From contig CAJWAR010000045.1 in the NCBI GenBank assembly GCA_913020445.1, forward strand, positions 1 to 32,100: DNA of 32,100 nucleotides, in the 5' to 3' direction. The translations under genes were made by a program, and so were the position numbers. Each line of letters begins with the position of its first letter. Position 1 is the first letter of the stretch. Below the pieces are notes generated by a model. It did no database searches and was not told the DNA's origin. It saw only the letters and a list, made by a program, of their open reading frames with translations. Positions 7,115-15,619 of the stretch are shown piece after piece. The stretch is from an uncultured Rhodospirillaceae bacterium. Its GTDB lineage: Bacteria; Pseudomonadota; Alphaproteobacteria; Rhodospirillales; UBA2165.

Positions 7115-8086
7115 TTAATTGAGATGAAATTTGCCGTCTGGCCGAAACGCCTTAAAGGCAAAAGCGAAGGTGACGTCATAGGGGAAATCTTTACCGTCTT
7201 TGGTGACGATGACATTGCCGATATCCCTGCCGTCGGCGATCCGCTGTTTGTCATGAATTGAATTTTGCCCCGCCACCCAGCTCATAATTAAGTCGACCCG
7301 GGTCGACTTAATTTCCACTTTTTTCTTTGTTCTCAATAGCTTAAGTGGCCAGGCCTCGTTGCCGATAACAATGACACGATCCATGGCCGTGACACCTTTC
7401 GGCAAGGGATAGCGGTTAAAAACCCTGGGTGCCGAGCTATCCATATTCTTATACGGCGTCAGACCATAGGGCCGTGCGCTTTTATCATTGGGCACCAGCA
7501 GTTTGCCCTCAGGCGCGCGGGCCCTGAATTTGGCCAAAGATTCCAGCCGTGCCGGCAGCAGCTTCATCCTGGATGACGTCAGATCACCGATAATTGCTTC
7601 GCCGGTAAATTGCTGCCACCAAGAACCGGTCTGATGATCATACATCACCATATCAAAATGGCGAATGCGCCCGGTATTGCCGAAATTCAGCGTTTGCCCG
7701 TTAACGCGCCGGTCAAAAACGACGCCGGAATTGCACAGCGGACAATAGGAGATCAGCACCGGCACACCGCCAATCACTTCATTGACAATCTCGTGCCAGA
7801 GCAGAATGCGCAAGGGGTAAGCCCGGGCATCACCTTTGATCATGATGCTCAGCACCGGCTCAAGCGGCCCCAGCTCTTGGTCCGCCGCGGCAGCAATATA
7901 TTGCGGATTGTGGATCGGTGGAATTTGATCGCGCCGCGGTCCATCGGTAACGATCTCACTAAAAGCAATGGCGGTTTTCTTGAAATTGGTCTCTGGGAAT
8001 TCGGTCAGCCATGCCGGGTCCGGGGTGCCCTCAGCCAAGACGCTGAACGGCATAAAAATCGCCAAAATCGCTAAAATCAATCTCAT
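7115..8086 (-). CDS. Secreted DUF3179-domain protein
   Basis: The protein matches the DUF3179 family, with the hallmark YCPLCNSGVVFDR (a C-x-x-C pair) preceded by ARAYPLRILLWHEIVNEV. The function of the family is not established. The frame is open to 8137, but the ATG at 8086 gives a proper signal peptide (MRLILAILAIFMPFSVLA, then EG), so a 323-residue exported protein starting there is preferred; GGAAA lies about nine bases upstream. The C-x-x-C pair could bind a metal or form a disulfide in the periplasm (inference). The gene is convergent with the ligase, with a single base between the two stop codons, leaving no intergenic terminator. A 28-bp perfect palindrome lies inside the coding sequence. 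It is divergent from the cysteine hydrolase gene. Confidence 0.85.
   Translation of the reverse strand: MRLILAILAIFMPFSVLAEGTPDPAWLTEFPETNFKKTAIAFSEIVTDGPRRDQIPPIHNPQYIAAAADQELGPLEPVLSIMIKGDARAYPLRILLWHEIVNEVIGGVPVLISYCPLCNSGVVFDRRVNGQTLNFGNTGRIRHFDMVMYDHQTGSWWQQFTGEAIIGDLTSSRMKLLPARLESLAKFRARAPEGKLLVPNDKSARPYGLTPYKNMDSSAPRVFNRYPLPKGVTAMDRVIVIGNEAWPLKLLRTKKKVEIKSTRVDLIMSWVAGQNSIHDKQRIADGRDIGNVIVTKDGKDFPYDVTFAFAFKAFRPDGKFHLN
7286..7313. repeat. 28-bp perfect palindrome inside the DUF3179 gene
   Basis: The half AATTAAGTCGACCC is followed directly by its exact reverse complement, with no spacer and no mismatch. The bases flanking the 28-mer no longer pair. It is read in the minus-strand gene as the peptide EIKSTRVDLIMS. 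It contains two GTCGAC hexamers around a central CCCGGG. It could be a dimeric protein-binding site, a cruciform or mRNA hairpin, or the scar of a small inverted duplication. Confidence 0.9.
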
Positions 8087-8208
8087 GCGCAGAAGTTTCC
8101 GCCCTTCCATTCCATAAGGCAAATCACCACTTGTCATCTCGCAGTCAAATTTGGGTGATCACCGGGCAATATTATTGCTATACTCCATCTCAACACGGAG
8201 GATGCGAC

Positions 8209-8919
8209 ATGCATAAGACAGACCTACCACAATATGCCATTGACGGGGCCATACGCCGGCGCGGCAAACTCCATCAATTTGAAGAGATCGAGCCAAGCAA
8301 ATCGGCCCTTATCGTGATCGATATGCAAAATGCCTTTCTTCAAGTTGGCTCGCCGGCCGAAGTGCCGGTGGCGCGCGAAATCGTGCCGAATATAAACGAG
8401 CTGGCGACCGCTTTTCGCAAAAACGGCGGCACCGTCGCTTGGGTGCAAATGACCCAAACGGAAGACAGCCTGATTGATTGGTCGGTTTTTTACAACGGCG
8501 TTAACAATCCAGATCGCGCAAGCCGCATGATCGGGGTGTTAAGCGAAGGCAGCGAAGGTCATGCAATCTGGCCCGAATTAGACGTAGGTGACGAGGATTT
8601 GGTCGTGCAGAAAGATCGTTACTCGGCGTTTTTGCCCGGCGCTTCGGATTTGGCGGAAGTTTTGGAACACCGCGGTATCGATACCGTAGTGATCACCGGC
8701 ACGCTGACCAATGTATGTTCTGAATCCTCCGCGCGTGACGCGATGATGCGAAATTTTAAAACGATGATGATATCGGACGCCAATGCAGCACCTACCGACG
8801 AGGAGCACATAGCCTCCCTGGCCGCTATTCTTCAGGTATTTGGCGATATTTATTCGATGCAGGAAATTATTCAGCTGCTGGAAAACGGCCATAAGAGTGA
8901 GACCGTCGCCGCGGAATAA
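8209..8919 (+). CDS. Isochorismatase-like cysteine hydrolase
   Basis: The 236-residue product has the cysteine-hydrolase triad of the isochorismatase/nicotinamidase fold: Asp in LIVIDMQNAFL, Lys in VVQKDRYSAF, and the nucleophilic Cys in GTLTNVCSESSARDA. The reading frame is open upstream to 8131, but the ATG at 8209 is preceded by GGAGG at ideal spacing and begins just before the conserved region, so it is taken as the start. Members hydrolyse amides such as N-carbamoylsarcosine, nicotinamide, ureidoacrylate or biuret, or isochorismate; the specificity cannot be read here. There is no C-terminal aryl-carrier domain, so it is not an EntB. It is divergent from DUF3179 across about 120 bp and is followed by the MlaC-like gene. 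Confidence 0.87.
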   Translation: MHKTDLPQYAIDGAIRRRGKLHQFEEIEPSKSALIVIDMQNAFLQVGSPAEVPVAREIVPNINELATAFRKNGGTVAWVQMTQTEDSLIDWSVFYNGVNNPDRASRMIGVLSEGSEGHAIWPELDVGDEDLVVQKDRYSAFLPGASDLAEVLEHRGIDTVVITGTLTNVCSESSARDAMMRNFKTMMISDANAAPTDEEHIASLAAILQVFGDIYSMQEIIQLLENGHKSETVAAE

Positions 8920-8941
8920 AATGGCTAAAAATAATCCTTAG

Positions 8942-8969
8942 TTGCGATTTTCCGAAGGCGCTGTAATAT
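8942..8969 (+). promoter_or_regulatory. Putative sigma-70-type promoter upstream of the MlaC-like gene
   Basis: TTGCGA (8942-8947) and TAATAT (8964-8969) are separated by 16 bases and lie about 40 bp before the GTG start of the next gene. They fit a vegetative promoter for the MlaC-like/Sel1 pair. The call rests on sequence match alone. Confidence 0.35.
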
Positions 8970-9007
8970 CTGTAGTTAGAAATGAAAAATAGGGAGTCGC
9001 CGAGGCC

Positions 9008-9619
9008 GTGAACCACCGGTTATTTAAAATAGTTTTTGTACTTATTGCCTTAACCTTTAGCACGGTTGCCGAGGCGACAAATAAGGAAGGCGCGACGAAA
9101 TTCGTCAACGAACTCAGCAGTCAGGCACTCAGTGCGCTAAAAGCAAATGGTGTACCGCTGGATCAAAAAGAAAAAAAGGTCCGGCTAATTCTATCGACAA
9201 ATTTCGATCTTAACCTCATTGGCCGATATGTCTTAGGCGCGGCCTGGCGTAAAGCTTCAGCCGACCAGCGCGGACAATATCAAGCGCTTTTTAAAGAGTT
9301 TGTTCTGCGTACCTATTCACGCCGTTTTGGCGGCTATGCCGGTCAGAAATTTGTCGTCACCGGCGCCAAACCGATTGGCAAGAAAGACATCCTCGTATCA
9401 ACCAAGATTTCACGCCCAAGCGGACCGCCGATATTAGCCGGTTGGCGCGTGCGCGAAAAAAATGGCGCTCACAAGATTCTTGATGTCGTTGTCGCCGGTG
9501 TGAGTATGGTGGTAACACAGCGATCAGAATTTCGCGCTGTCATCAGTAAACAGGGTGTCGGTGGTCTCATCGAAACCCTGCGAATGCAAGTCACTAAATT
9601 TTCGGCTCAAAGTAAGTAG
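9008..9619 (+). CDS. MlaC/Ttg2-like periplasmic phospholipid-binding protein
   Basis: The 203-residue protein starts with a signal peptide (MNHRLFKIVFVLIALTFSTV, cleavage probably after AEA) and continues as the MlaC/Ttg2 family: helical FVNELSSQALSAL, NFDLNLIGRYVLGAAWRKAS, then FKEFVLRTYSRRFGGY, and a beta-rich C-terminal half with VSTKISRPSG and a GWRV strand. MlaC shuttles phospholipids between the outer-membrane MlaA complex and the inner-membrane MlaFEDB transporter. A related branch (HpnM) is linked to hopanoid transport. No mlaA, mlaD, mlaE or mlaF gene is in the window, so this is a solitary copy and its partners must lie elsewhere. It uses a GTG start with GAGG close by. It ends 11 bp before the Sel1-repeat gene, which may be co-transcribed. 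Confidence 0.85.
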   Translation: MNHRLFKIVFVLIALTFSTVAEATNKEGATKFVNELSSQALSALKANGVPLDQKEKKVRLILSTNFDLNLIGRYVLGAAWRKASADQRGQYQALFKEFVLRTYSRRFGGYAGQKFVVTGAKPIGKKDILVSTKISRPSGPPILAGWRVREKNGAHKILDVVVAGVSMVVTQRSEFRAVISKQGVGGLIETLRMQVTKFSAQSK

Positions 9620-9630
9620 GACTCAGTCAA

Positions 9631-10545
9631 ATGTGTATCTTGATGGAAAAAGAAAGTTCGCAGGGTCCAGAAATCCTCTCAACAAAATCTACGGGGATTT
9701 CGATGGGTAGAAATAATAAATTAAAAACGCCTACCTTGCGCAAATTTGTCATCGGCTTGAGTGTTGTTGGCGGCATGTTTATTGCCACCGCCACGCATTC
9801 ACCGGTGTTTGCCGACTTCCAAGCCGGCTGGGATGCTTATCAGAATGGTAATTTTGCTAAAGCATTGAAAGAATGGCGGGCTCTTGCGAGTAAAGGTGAC
9901 GCCAAGGCTCAGTTTAATTTAGGCGTTATGTATGACGAAGGGCGCGGCGTAAAAGAGGATCGCGGCCAAGCCATAAATTGGTGGCTAAAGGCGGCTGAAC
10001 GAAACAACAAGGAAGCGCAGCATAACCTTGGCATGACCTATTTGTTCGGTGGCGGCGTTAATATCAACTATGAAAAAGCCGTCGGCTGGCTCAAAAAAGC
10101 ATCGGCGCAAGGCTCGGCCAGATCACAATACTCGCTTGGTAAAATGTACTCTGAAGGTCTGGGTGTTAAGAAAGATAGAGCAGAGGCCTTTAACTGGATC
10201 ATGCGCGCTGCCAAATCCGGTGTGTTTCAAGCGCAATACAACATCGGCAAAATTTATCGTGATGGCAAAGGCGTTGATCGCGATATCAAAAAGGCGGCCC
10301 AATGGTTCCTAGCGGCGGCCAAGCAAGGCTATGCCAAAGCGCAAAACCACATTGGAATTCGCCTGGCGCGTGGCGAAGGTGTCGAAAAAAACGAGGTTGA
10401 AGCGTTAAAGTGGCTCACGCTCGCGGCGAAGTCAGGCAATAAACTGGCGATACAGAACCGCAAAGCCTTGGCAGAGAGCTTGTCACCCGAAATCGTTGCT
10501 CAAGCCGAAAAATTAGCGCGCGAATGGAAGCCTCAAAAGAAATAA
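9631..10545 (+). CDS. Exported Sel1-like tetratricopeptide-type repeat protein
   Basis: The protein carries about six tandem Sel1-like repeats of roughly 36 residues, each recognisable by patterns such as AQFNLGVMYDEGRGVKED, then a WW.KAA segment. A hydrophobic segment (FVIGLSVVGGMFIATATH, ending PVFA before DFQ) is a signal peptide. The ATG at 9631 follows AGGA overlapping the upstream stop codon. An alternative ATG at 9703 with GGGGA would give a more normal signal peptide and a 280-residue product, so the first 24 residues are uncertain. Sel1 repeats form alpha-solenoid scaffolds for protein-protein contacts, often in the cell envelope or in signalling. The 3' end is 6 bp from the convergent DUF2336 gene. 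Confidence 0.88.
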   Translation: MCILMEKESSQGPEILSTKSTGISMGRNNKLKTPTLRKFVIGLSVVGGMFIATATHSPVFADFQAGWDAYQNGNFAKALKEWRALASKGDAKAQFNLGVMYDEGRGVKEDRGQAINWWLKAAERNNKEAQHNLGMTYLFGGGVNINYEKAVGWLKKASAQGSARSQYSLGKMYSEGLGVKKDRAEAFNWIMRAAKSGVFQAQYNIGKIYRDGKGVDRDIKKAAQWFLAAAKQGYAKAQNHIGIRLARGEGVEKNEVEALKWLTLAAKSGNKLAIQNRKALAESLSPEIVAQAEKLAREWKPQKK

Positions 10546-10551
10546 TATAGT

Positions 10552-11829
10552 TTAGAAAAAGCTTTCCATATACCAGTCGAGATCATCTTTTGTTAGCGGA
10601 TATCCGCCGTCGCTGGTCGGGCGCATGACCTTTTTGCCGCTAAGGCGGCCGATCTTCTCCTGAATCTTAACCGCCATTGACATACTCAATCCGGCTTTCC
10701 AAACCAAGGCCGTAATTGCTTTTGAGCTTCCGGTATTAAGCATTTTAGATACGGTATCTTTTGGCAGCTCAGCCAATTGTATCAAAGCATATCGCACGTA
10801 GGAGGTATCGCTTTCAACCAGAGCCTTGTCGATCAACTCTTCATTCAATAAGCCTTTTTTGTGGTCTTCCTCGACTCGCTCAATTGCCGGCTTCACGCCA
10901 TCATCAACATCTTCACCAAGTTCACCTTTTTCGATACGTTCACGCACGGTTTTACGAAGTTTTTCGACCAAATCCTTTTGCCTGGAATTTTTTTCAATGA
11001 GCCTTTCCATCAGGGCCGCACTAACAAATGTCGCAATCCGCATCACCGTTCGCACCGGCAAGCCATCGCGATAAACCATCGCATTGTGCCACTCATTATT
11101 ATCTTCCGCCTCTTCTGAAATTTTATCGAAGGTGCGCTCACTGATGACAGAGGTTGCATTTTCAAGCAATGCTTTAGTCGATTCTTTGTCCTTTTTAGCA
11201 ACCACCGCATCGACTACGGGCTCACTCACATTACGCCTTTTAGCAACTGCGACGAGGGCACGTGCTTTCATTCCTCTGGCAATTATTTCAAGCAGATCAG
11301 CTTCGCTGAGCAATGGTGAGTATTCGAGAATTGGCACTGAAACAATGTCTTCCAAATCTTCGGCCAAATGGCGCACAATCCTTTTCGGCACGTTCGACGC
11401 ACTTTTCAATTCCTCGGCGATAATCGCTCGAACCCTCGGCAATTCGTCGTTGGCGAGAATTTCCAGCACTTCCAATGCCATTTCGGTCAATTGCTCATTT
11501 TCTTCCGGATCAAGTTCCGGCACCAGACGACCAATTTTAAAGGCAAGTTCACAGCGAACTTCTTCATCTGGATCTTTTGAAAGGATGATATCTGCTTGAA
11601 GGGGTGTTCCCCGGTTTTCCGCCACTTCCCGACGCACTTCCGGCGCATCATCGGTGGCAAAAAAGTATAGAATTTCAGGCTCTAAGTCTTCATGAGCCGC
11701 TAGTTTTTGACGTTCAGACACGGTCCCGCTAGAGGCAATTTTCCGCGCCTTCTCATAAGCCGGCTTTTGCCCAATCCCCGGTTTTTTACGCCGCTTTTTT
11801 GTTTTAGTGCCAAATACCCAATTTAACAT
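10552..11829 (-). CDS. DUF2336 domain-containing protein (HEAT-like helical repeats)
   Basis: The 425-residue protein has a strongly basic N terminus (KTKKRRKKPG) followed by repeated amphipathic helices, for example DDAPEVRREVAENRGTPL, DPDEEVRCELAFKIG and DELPRVRAIIAEEL. These resemble HEAT repeats and match the DUF2336 family, which is largely restricted to Alphaproteobacteria and has no settled function. There is no signal peptide or membrane segment, so it is cytoplasmic. It is divergent from an OmpR-type response regulator across about 270 bp of A+T-rich DNA containing a TGTTACGTAACA palindrome. The shared promoter region suggests, but does not show, that the regulator controls it. Confidence 0.82.
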   Translation of the reverse strand: MLNWVFGTKTKKRRKKPGIGQKPAYEKARKIASSGTVSERQKLAAHEDLEPEILYFFATDDAPEVRREVAENRGTPLQADIILSKDPDEEVRCELAFKIGRLVPELDPEENEQLTEMALEVLEILANDELPRVRAIIAEELKSASNVPKRIVRHLAEDLEDIVSVPILEYSPLLSEADLLEIIARGMKARALVAVAKRRNVSEPVVDAVVAKKDKESTKALLENATSVISERTFDKISEEAEDNNEWHNAMVYRDGLPVRTVMRIATFVSAALMERLIEKNSRQKDLVEKLRKTVRERIEKGELGEDVDDGVKPAIERVEEDHKKGLLNEELIDKALVESDTSYVRYALIQLAELPKDTVSKMLNTGSSKAITALVWKAGLSMSMAVKIQEKIGRLSGKKVMRPTSDGGYPLTKDDLDWYMESFF

Positions 11830-11930
11830 GATATTTTATATTTGACCGTCTTTACGGGTATTTTCAAGTCTCTTATTTCCATTTGAGCATTCTAATAATT
11901 GATATTCATTGAATCATACCTATAATTTTG

Positions 11931-11942
11931 TGTTACGTAACA
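11931..11942. promoter_or_regulatory. TGTTACGTAACA palindrome in the DUF2336/response-regulator intergenic region
   Basis: This 12-bp perfect palindrome sits near the middle of the A+T-rich gap (11830-12098) between two divergent genes. It is a candidate operator for a dimeric regulator. Apart from it and a weaker ATTCA-TTGAAT dyad near 11905, nothing gene-like is seen in the gap. Confidence 0.4.
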
Positions 11943-12098
11943 ATACCCAATTTGGCGATTTTATCGGCTGTAATTAAATCTTTGAATCAATTGAAATCAG
12001 TCCTTGAAATATTAAAATATATCCTCAAGTTAGAGAAGATACACGTTTTGATTTATAATATTGTAATCGATAAATACGATTTGAATTAGGTATTGGAA

Positions 12099-12821
12099 GT
12101 GGAATCTCAAAAGACAATTCTAGCAGTTGATGACGACCCATATGTATTAGATGTCGTAAAAGATTGTTTGGATTCTGGTGGTTACAAGGTGATCACTTGC
12201 CCCAATGCCGAGTTGGCTTTGGATCATTTGCAAAATAATCAGGTCGATTTAATTGTCGTCGATTTGGGTCTACCTGATATGGATGGTTTGGAACTAACGC
12301 GTGCCTTCAAAGCTCAATCGGAAGCTGGCGTGATAATTCTCAGCGGACGTTCCGATACCACTGAAAAAGTAGTTGGTTTGGAGCTTGGCGCGGATGATTA
12401 TTTGACCAAACCATTTGAGCCGCGAGAGCTACTGGCCCGCACGAGAAGCGTTCTTCGGCGCTCCGAATTAGTAAGTTCAGCGGCATCTGCGGATGACGGC
12501 ACAAGCTACGATTTTGATGGCTGGAACCTCAACGTTAGCCGCCGTGAATTTGTAAATCCCGATGGTGACCATATCGACCTTACGAGTGGCGAGTTTGATT
12601 TTCTCAAGGTATTTGTCGAACATCCCAATCGGGTGCTTTCGCGCGATCAAATATTAGAAATAGCCTATACCAATGACAGTCCTGCTTATGACCGGAGCGT
12701 CGACATTCGTATCGCCCGGCTAAGAAAGAAAATTGAGCAGGACCCTAAGGCGCCGCAGTGGATTAAAACCGTACGGAATGCGGGTTACATCTTCACAGCT
12801 GCGGTTTCGCCAAATAATTAA
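12099..12821 (+). CDS. OmpR/PhoB-family response regulator (orphan)
   Basis: A receiver domain (residues 1-120) carries the acidic triad in AVDDDPYVL, the phosphorylation site Asp55 in VVDLGLPDMDG, and the conserved lysine in YLTKPFEPREL. It is followed by an OmpR-type winged-helix DNA-binding domain with LTSGEFDFLKVFVEHPNRVLSR and the RSVDIRIARLRKKIE recognition region. The frame is open from TTG at 12093, but the GTG at 12099 has TAGG at better spacing and is chosen, giving 240 residues. No histidine kinase gene is adjacent; the nearest is the hybrid kinase starting at 17855. It is divergent from DUF2336 and convergent with the MDR oxidoreductase gene across 45 bp. Confidence 0.9.
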   Translation: MESQKTILAVDDDPYVLDVVKDCLDSGGYKVITCPNAELALDHLQNNQVDLIVVDLGLPDMDGLELTRAFKAQSEAGVIILSGRSDTTEKVVGLELGADDYLTKPFEPRELLARTRSVLRRSELVSSAASADDGTSYDFDGWNLNVSRREFVNPDGDHIDLTSGEFDFLKVFVEHPNRVLSRDQILEIAYTNDSPAYDRSVDIRIARLRKKIEQDPKAPQWIKTVRNAGYIFTAAVSPNN

Positions 12822-12866
12822 TACTCAATTAGCCGACCACCAGAAACGGCAATGAAAATACGCCGG

Positions 12867-13898
12867 CTACCCGGGGTCAACTATCGAAATGACCACCTTG
12901 CCACGGGCGCGGCGGGATTCCACATATTCGTGGGCGTCAACGAGTTGCTCCATCGGGTAAACCCGATCAATCACCGGCTTGATTTTTTCTTGTTCAATCA
13001 ATTCAGCGATGTTCGCCAAAGCGCTGCCGTTCGGTTGCATGAAAGACCACGCAAACTCGCGGCCTAATTCAGCCTGTACTGATTTACGGTCAGCCAATTG
13101 AGCTTCATACATTTCGACGCCTTTGTCGTAGCCGTGCTCGACCGTCAGCGGCATCAAGGGCGAGATAATCGAGACATAGCGCGCCGCGTTTTTGACTTTG
13201 AGTGTCGCCAAAATCGGCTGTTCCATTTCATAGCCCAGCATATCGAGCGCCACATCACAGTCTTGAAGCCTGCCTTCAAATCCGTCTTTGGTGTAATCAA
13301 ACACCTCATCCGCGCCGAGCGATTTTACCAGCTCAATATTCTTTGTGCTGCAGGTCGTTGCGACAGTTGCCCCCCAGGCCTTCATCCATTGGATCGCGAG
13401 GGTCCCGACACCACCCGAACCGCGCGGCAGAAAAACTTTTTGGCCGGCGGTGTTTTCGGCTGTAAGCCCCGCATGATCCACCAACGCCGCCCAAGCAGTC
13501 AAAATGACATAGGGAAACGAAGCCGCTTCCAAATGGGTCAGATTACGGGGTTTCAACGCAACGAAGTTAGCTTTAACGGTAACATAATCAGCACACCCGC
13601 GATTTGACGGAGAGGCGTAAACTTCATCACCAATAGTGAACTGGGTAACATCCACGCCAACTTTATCGACCACGCCCGACACGTCGCGTCCCATGATGAT
13701 CGGCAGTTCAAACATACCGTGTTGCTTGAAAAATTCACTGCCATAGCCACTGCGAATAGCGCAATCGATATTGTTGACCGCACCGGCATGCACGCGAATG
13801 CGAATTTCATCCGGAGCGGGCTCAGGCTCGGGCGCGTCTTGATTAAAGTTTAGCACATCCCGCGCGGCGCCATATTCATGAATTTCAACTGCTCGCAT
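12867..13898 (-). CDS. Zinc-independent MDR oxidoreductase (quinone reductase / RTN4IP1-like)
   Basis: The 343-residue protein has a GroES-like N-terminal domain (MRAVEIHEYG at the start, GRDVSGVVDKVG around residue 75) and a Rossmann domain with PRGSGGVGTLAIQ at 158-170, the AxxGxxG variant used for NADPH by quinone reductases. The cysteine and histidine ligands for catalytic and structural zinc are missing, which fits the NADPH:quinone reductase and RTN4IP1-like branch. It should reduce a quinone or an activated alkene. The gene begins 20 bp after the sulfatase stop on the same strand, with TTAGGA as ribosome-binding site, so the two probably form an operon. The substrate is unknown. Confidence 0.87.
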   Translation of the reverse strand: MRAVEIHEYGAARDVLNFNQDAPEPEPAPDEIRIRVHAGAVNNIDCAIRSGYGSEFFKQHGMFELPIIMGRDVSGVVDKVGVDVTQFTIGDEVYASPSNRGCADYVTVKANFVALKPRNLTHLEAASFPYVILTAWAALVDHAGLTAENTAGQKVFLPRGSGGVGTLAIQWMKAWGATVATTCSTKNIELVKSLGADEVFDYTKDGFEGRLQDCDVALDMLGYEMEQPILATLKVKNAARYVSIISPLMPLTVEHGYDKGVEMYEAQLADRKSVQAELGREFAWSFMQPNGSALANIAELIEQEKIKPVIDRVYPMEQLVDAHEYVESRRARGKVVISIVDPG

Positions 13899-13918
13899 TT
13901 AAGATATCCTAAGGCCGC

Positions 13919-15541
13919 TCAAAGTTGATAGAGGGCGGGATCACCCGGAAATTCCTGGCCATTATCATCACCAATTTCCAGCGCAATCAAATCATTGAGC
14001 TGCCGGTTCAAGGAAAGAATAAGCTTCTGATCGAAAGTATCACCTTGGGCCAGATTGATCATTTCATTAGGATCAGCGGTGATATCGTACAGTTCCAACT
14101 CATTATGAGCCGTCAAAGTCGCCCAATCATCCGGGCGATGATGTTCAGATGGCTTGAAATAGCGCGCGAATTTATAGCGTCCGGTGTGAATGGCTCTGAA
14201 CAAGGCTGGGTCATCCAGTGGTTGAGTTGGTTGATCCTTAGGCGGCGGTGGCGGCGATGGGCCGTCATGAGGTTTTATCCGGTCCAGCAAGAATGTGCGC
14301 GCCGCATCGGCATCAAAGGACAACATCAAGACGCCGAAATACATTAGAATGCCGCGCTGCGACCGTTCACTTGTGCCGTTCGGCTGTAAGGCTGGCGACA
14401 AATCAACGCCTTTAAGCTCTGGATAGTTCTGCGCAATCTGATCAAGGCTCATACCACCAAGCGATAACGAAGTCGGCGCAATATCCAGCGCCGAGCCAAG
14501 TTCTTCTGTCGTGCTTCCCCCTTCAATATCCGGATGAACCACCGTAAACGGCACCCGCAGATTTTCCTTATACATCATCGGACCTTTTTGGCTCATACCG
14601 TGGGCACCTGCCATCTCACCATGATCAGACGTGTAGATAATAATCGTGTTATCCTCCTGCCCACTTTCGTGAAGCGCATCCAATACGGTGCCCAAATGGC
14701 GGTCAACATCACGCAGGCAATTGAAATAATAGGATCGAAAGCGCCGCCAGGCCTCCGGGTCTTCTCTGAGCGGGCCGCCAAAAAAGTAGTCGTTAAATAA
14801 CTGAAAATTTCGCTGCGCCCAGGGCTTGGTGCTGAGATCATCGGCAAAACTATCGGGCAAAGGCTCATCCCAAAACGTATCGTAGGGCGGCCCAACTGGT
14901 GCCGGCTTCAAGGTCGAGATCAAACCCGGATGAATGCGTTTTTCCTCCATATCGCCGGTCGCATCAAAAAACATGATGTCATGGGGATTTACGAAATTTA
15001 CCGCCAACATCCAAGGTTGACCGGCTGATACATCCGGCGCGCGATTTTTCAGCCAATCCGCCGCCTCACTGGCGATCACGCCGTCTTGACGATAGCCCTC
15101 CCAGCTTTCTCCCCAATGATCACCGTCAGCGCTGTAATCGGCAAAACCGTATTTCTCCAGCGCATTTTTGGTATTCGGCATAACAATTGGATTTTGGCGC
15201 GGTGGCAGATCAGCACCACCTAAATGCCACTTTCCTTTATAGGCCGTGTAATAGCCGGCTTCGCGCATCATATGACCGATGGTTTTGACCCCCAGCGGCA
15301 TATCGCGCTGGGGCGGTGCGTCGGTGTTAGCAATAACACCGGTTTTGCTGGTATGCAGGCCCGAATAGATAACTGAGCGTGACGGCGTACACGGCGCTGT
15401 CGTAACATGGTAGTTTAGAAACTCGGTGCCCCGCACCCGCAATCTTTCATGGGCGGGCAGATCCAAACCTTGCGGTAATTCAGGGCGGGCACATTCTTGA
15501 TCAGAGACAACGAAAAGAATATTTGGCTGTGTTGTAGTCAT
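13919..15541 (-). CDS. Formylglycine-dependent sulfatase
   Basis: The 540-residue protein is a sulfatase of the alkaline-phosphatase superfamily. NILFVVSDQE near the N terminus supplies metal ligands (Asp14, Gln15). APCTPSRSVIYSG contains the C-x-P-S-R motif, with Cys51 as the residue converted to formylglycine. TSDHGEMAGAHG carries the later metal-binding Asp and His, and HLGG / KGKWHL are typical. There is no signal peptide, so it is likely cytoplasmic, as for choline-sulfatase-like enzymes that act on imported sulfate esters. No formylglycine-generating enzyme gene is in the window. It is upstream of the MDR oxidoreductase in an operon, and an arylsulfotransferase-family gene lies nearby. 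The exact sulfate ester is unknown. Confidence 0.9.
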   Translation of the reverse strand: MTTTQPNILFVVSDQECARPELPQGLDLPAHERLRVRGTEFLNYHVTTAPCTPSRSVIYSGLHTSKTGVIANTDAPPQRDMPLGVKTIGHMMREAGYYTAYKGKWHLGGADLPPRQNPIVMPNTKNALEKYGFADYSADGDHWGESWEGYRQDGVIASEAADWLKNRAPDVSAGQPWMLAVNFVNPHDIMFFDATGDMEEKRIHPGLISTLKPAPVGPPYDTFWDEPLPDSFADDLSTKPWAQRNFQLFNDYFFGGPLREDPEAWRRFRSYYFNCLRDVDRHLGTVLDALHESGQEDNTIIIYTSDHGEMAGAHGMSQKGPMMYKENLRVPFTVVHPDIEGGSTTEELGSALDIAPTSLSLGGMSLDQIAQNYPELKGVDLSPALQPNGTSERSQRGILMYFGVLMLSFDADAARTFLLDRIKPHDGPSPPPPPKDQPTQPLDDPALFRAIHTGRYKFARYFKPSEHHRPDDWATLTAHNELELYDITADPNEMINLAQGDTFDQKLILSLNRQLNDLIALEIGDDNGQEFPGDPALYQL

Positions 15542-15619
15542 AATTTATGATCACATGATCGCATCGAAAAGGAAAGGCTGACCCCAAGACGAGCCAGCAC
15601 TGAGGAAGAGGACAATATT

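Noticed and set aside
8131..8208. An upstream in-frame extension of the cysteine hydrolase overlapping the extended DUF3179 frame
   Set aside because: The ATG at 8209 has a GGAGG site and the extension has no conserved residues; likewise the DUF3179 extension to 8137 would bury the signal peptide.
5485..8919. A siderophore cluster built on an EntE-like ligase and an isochorismatase-like protein
   Set aside because: There is no isochorismate synthase, no NRPS and no aryl-carrier domain, the hydrolase lacks the EntB C-terminal part, and the ligase faces a degradative aryl-CoA monooxygenase.
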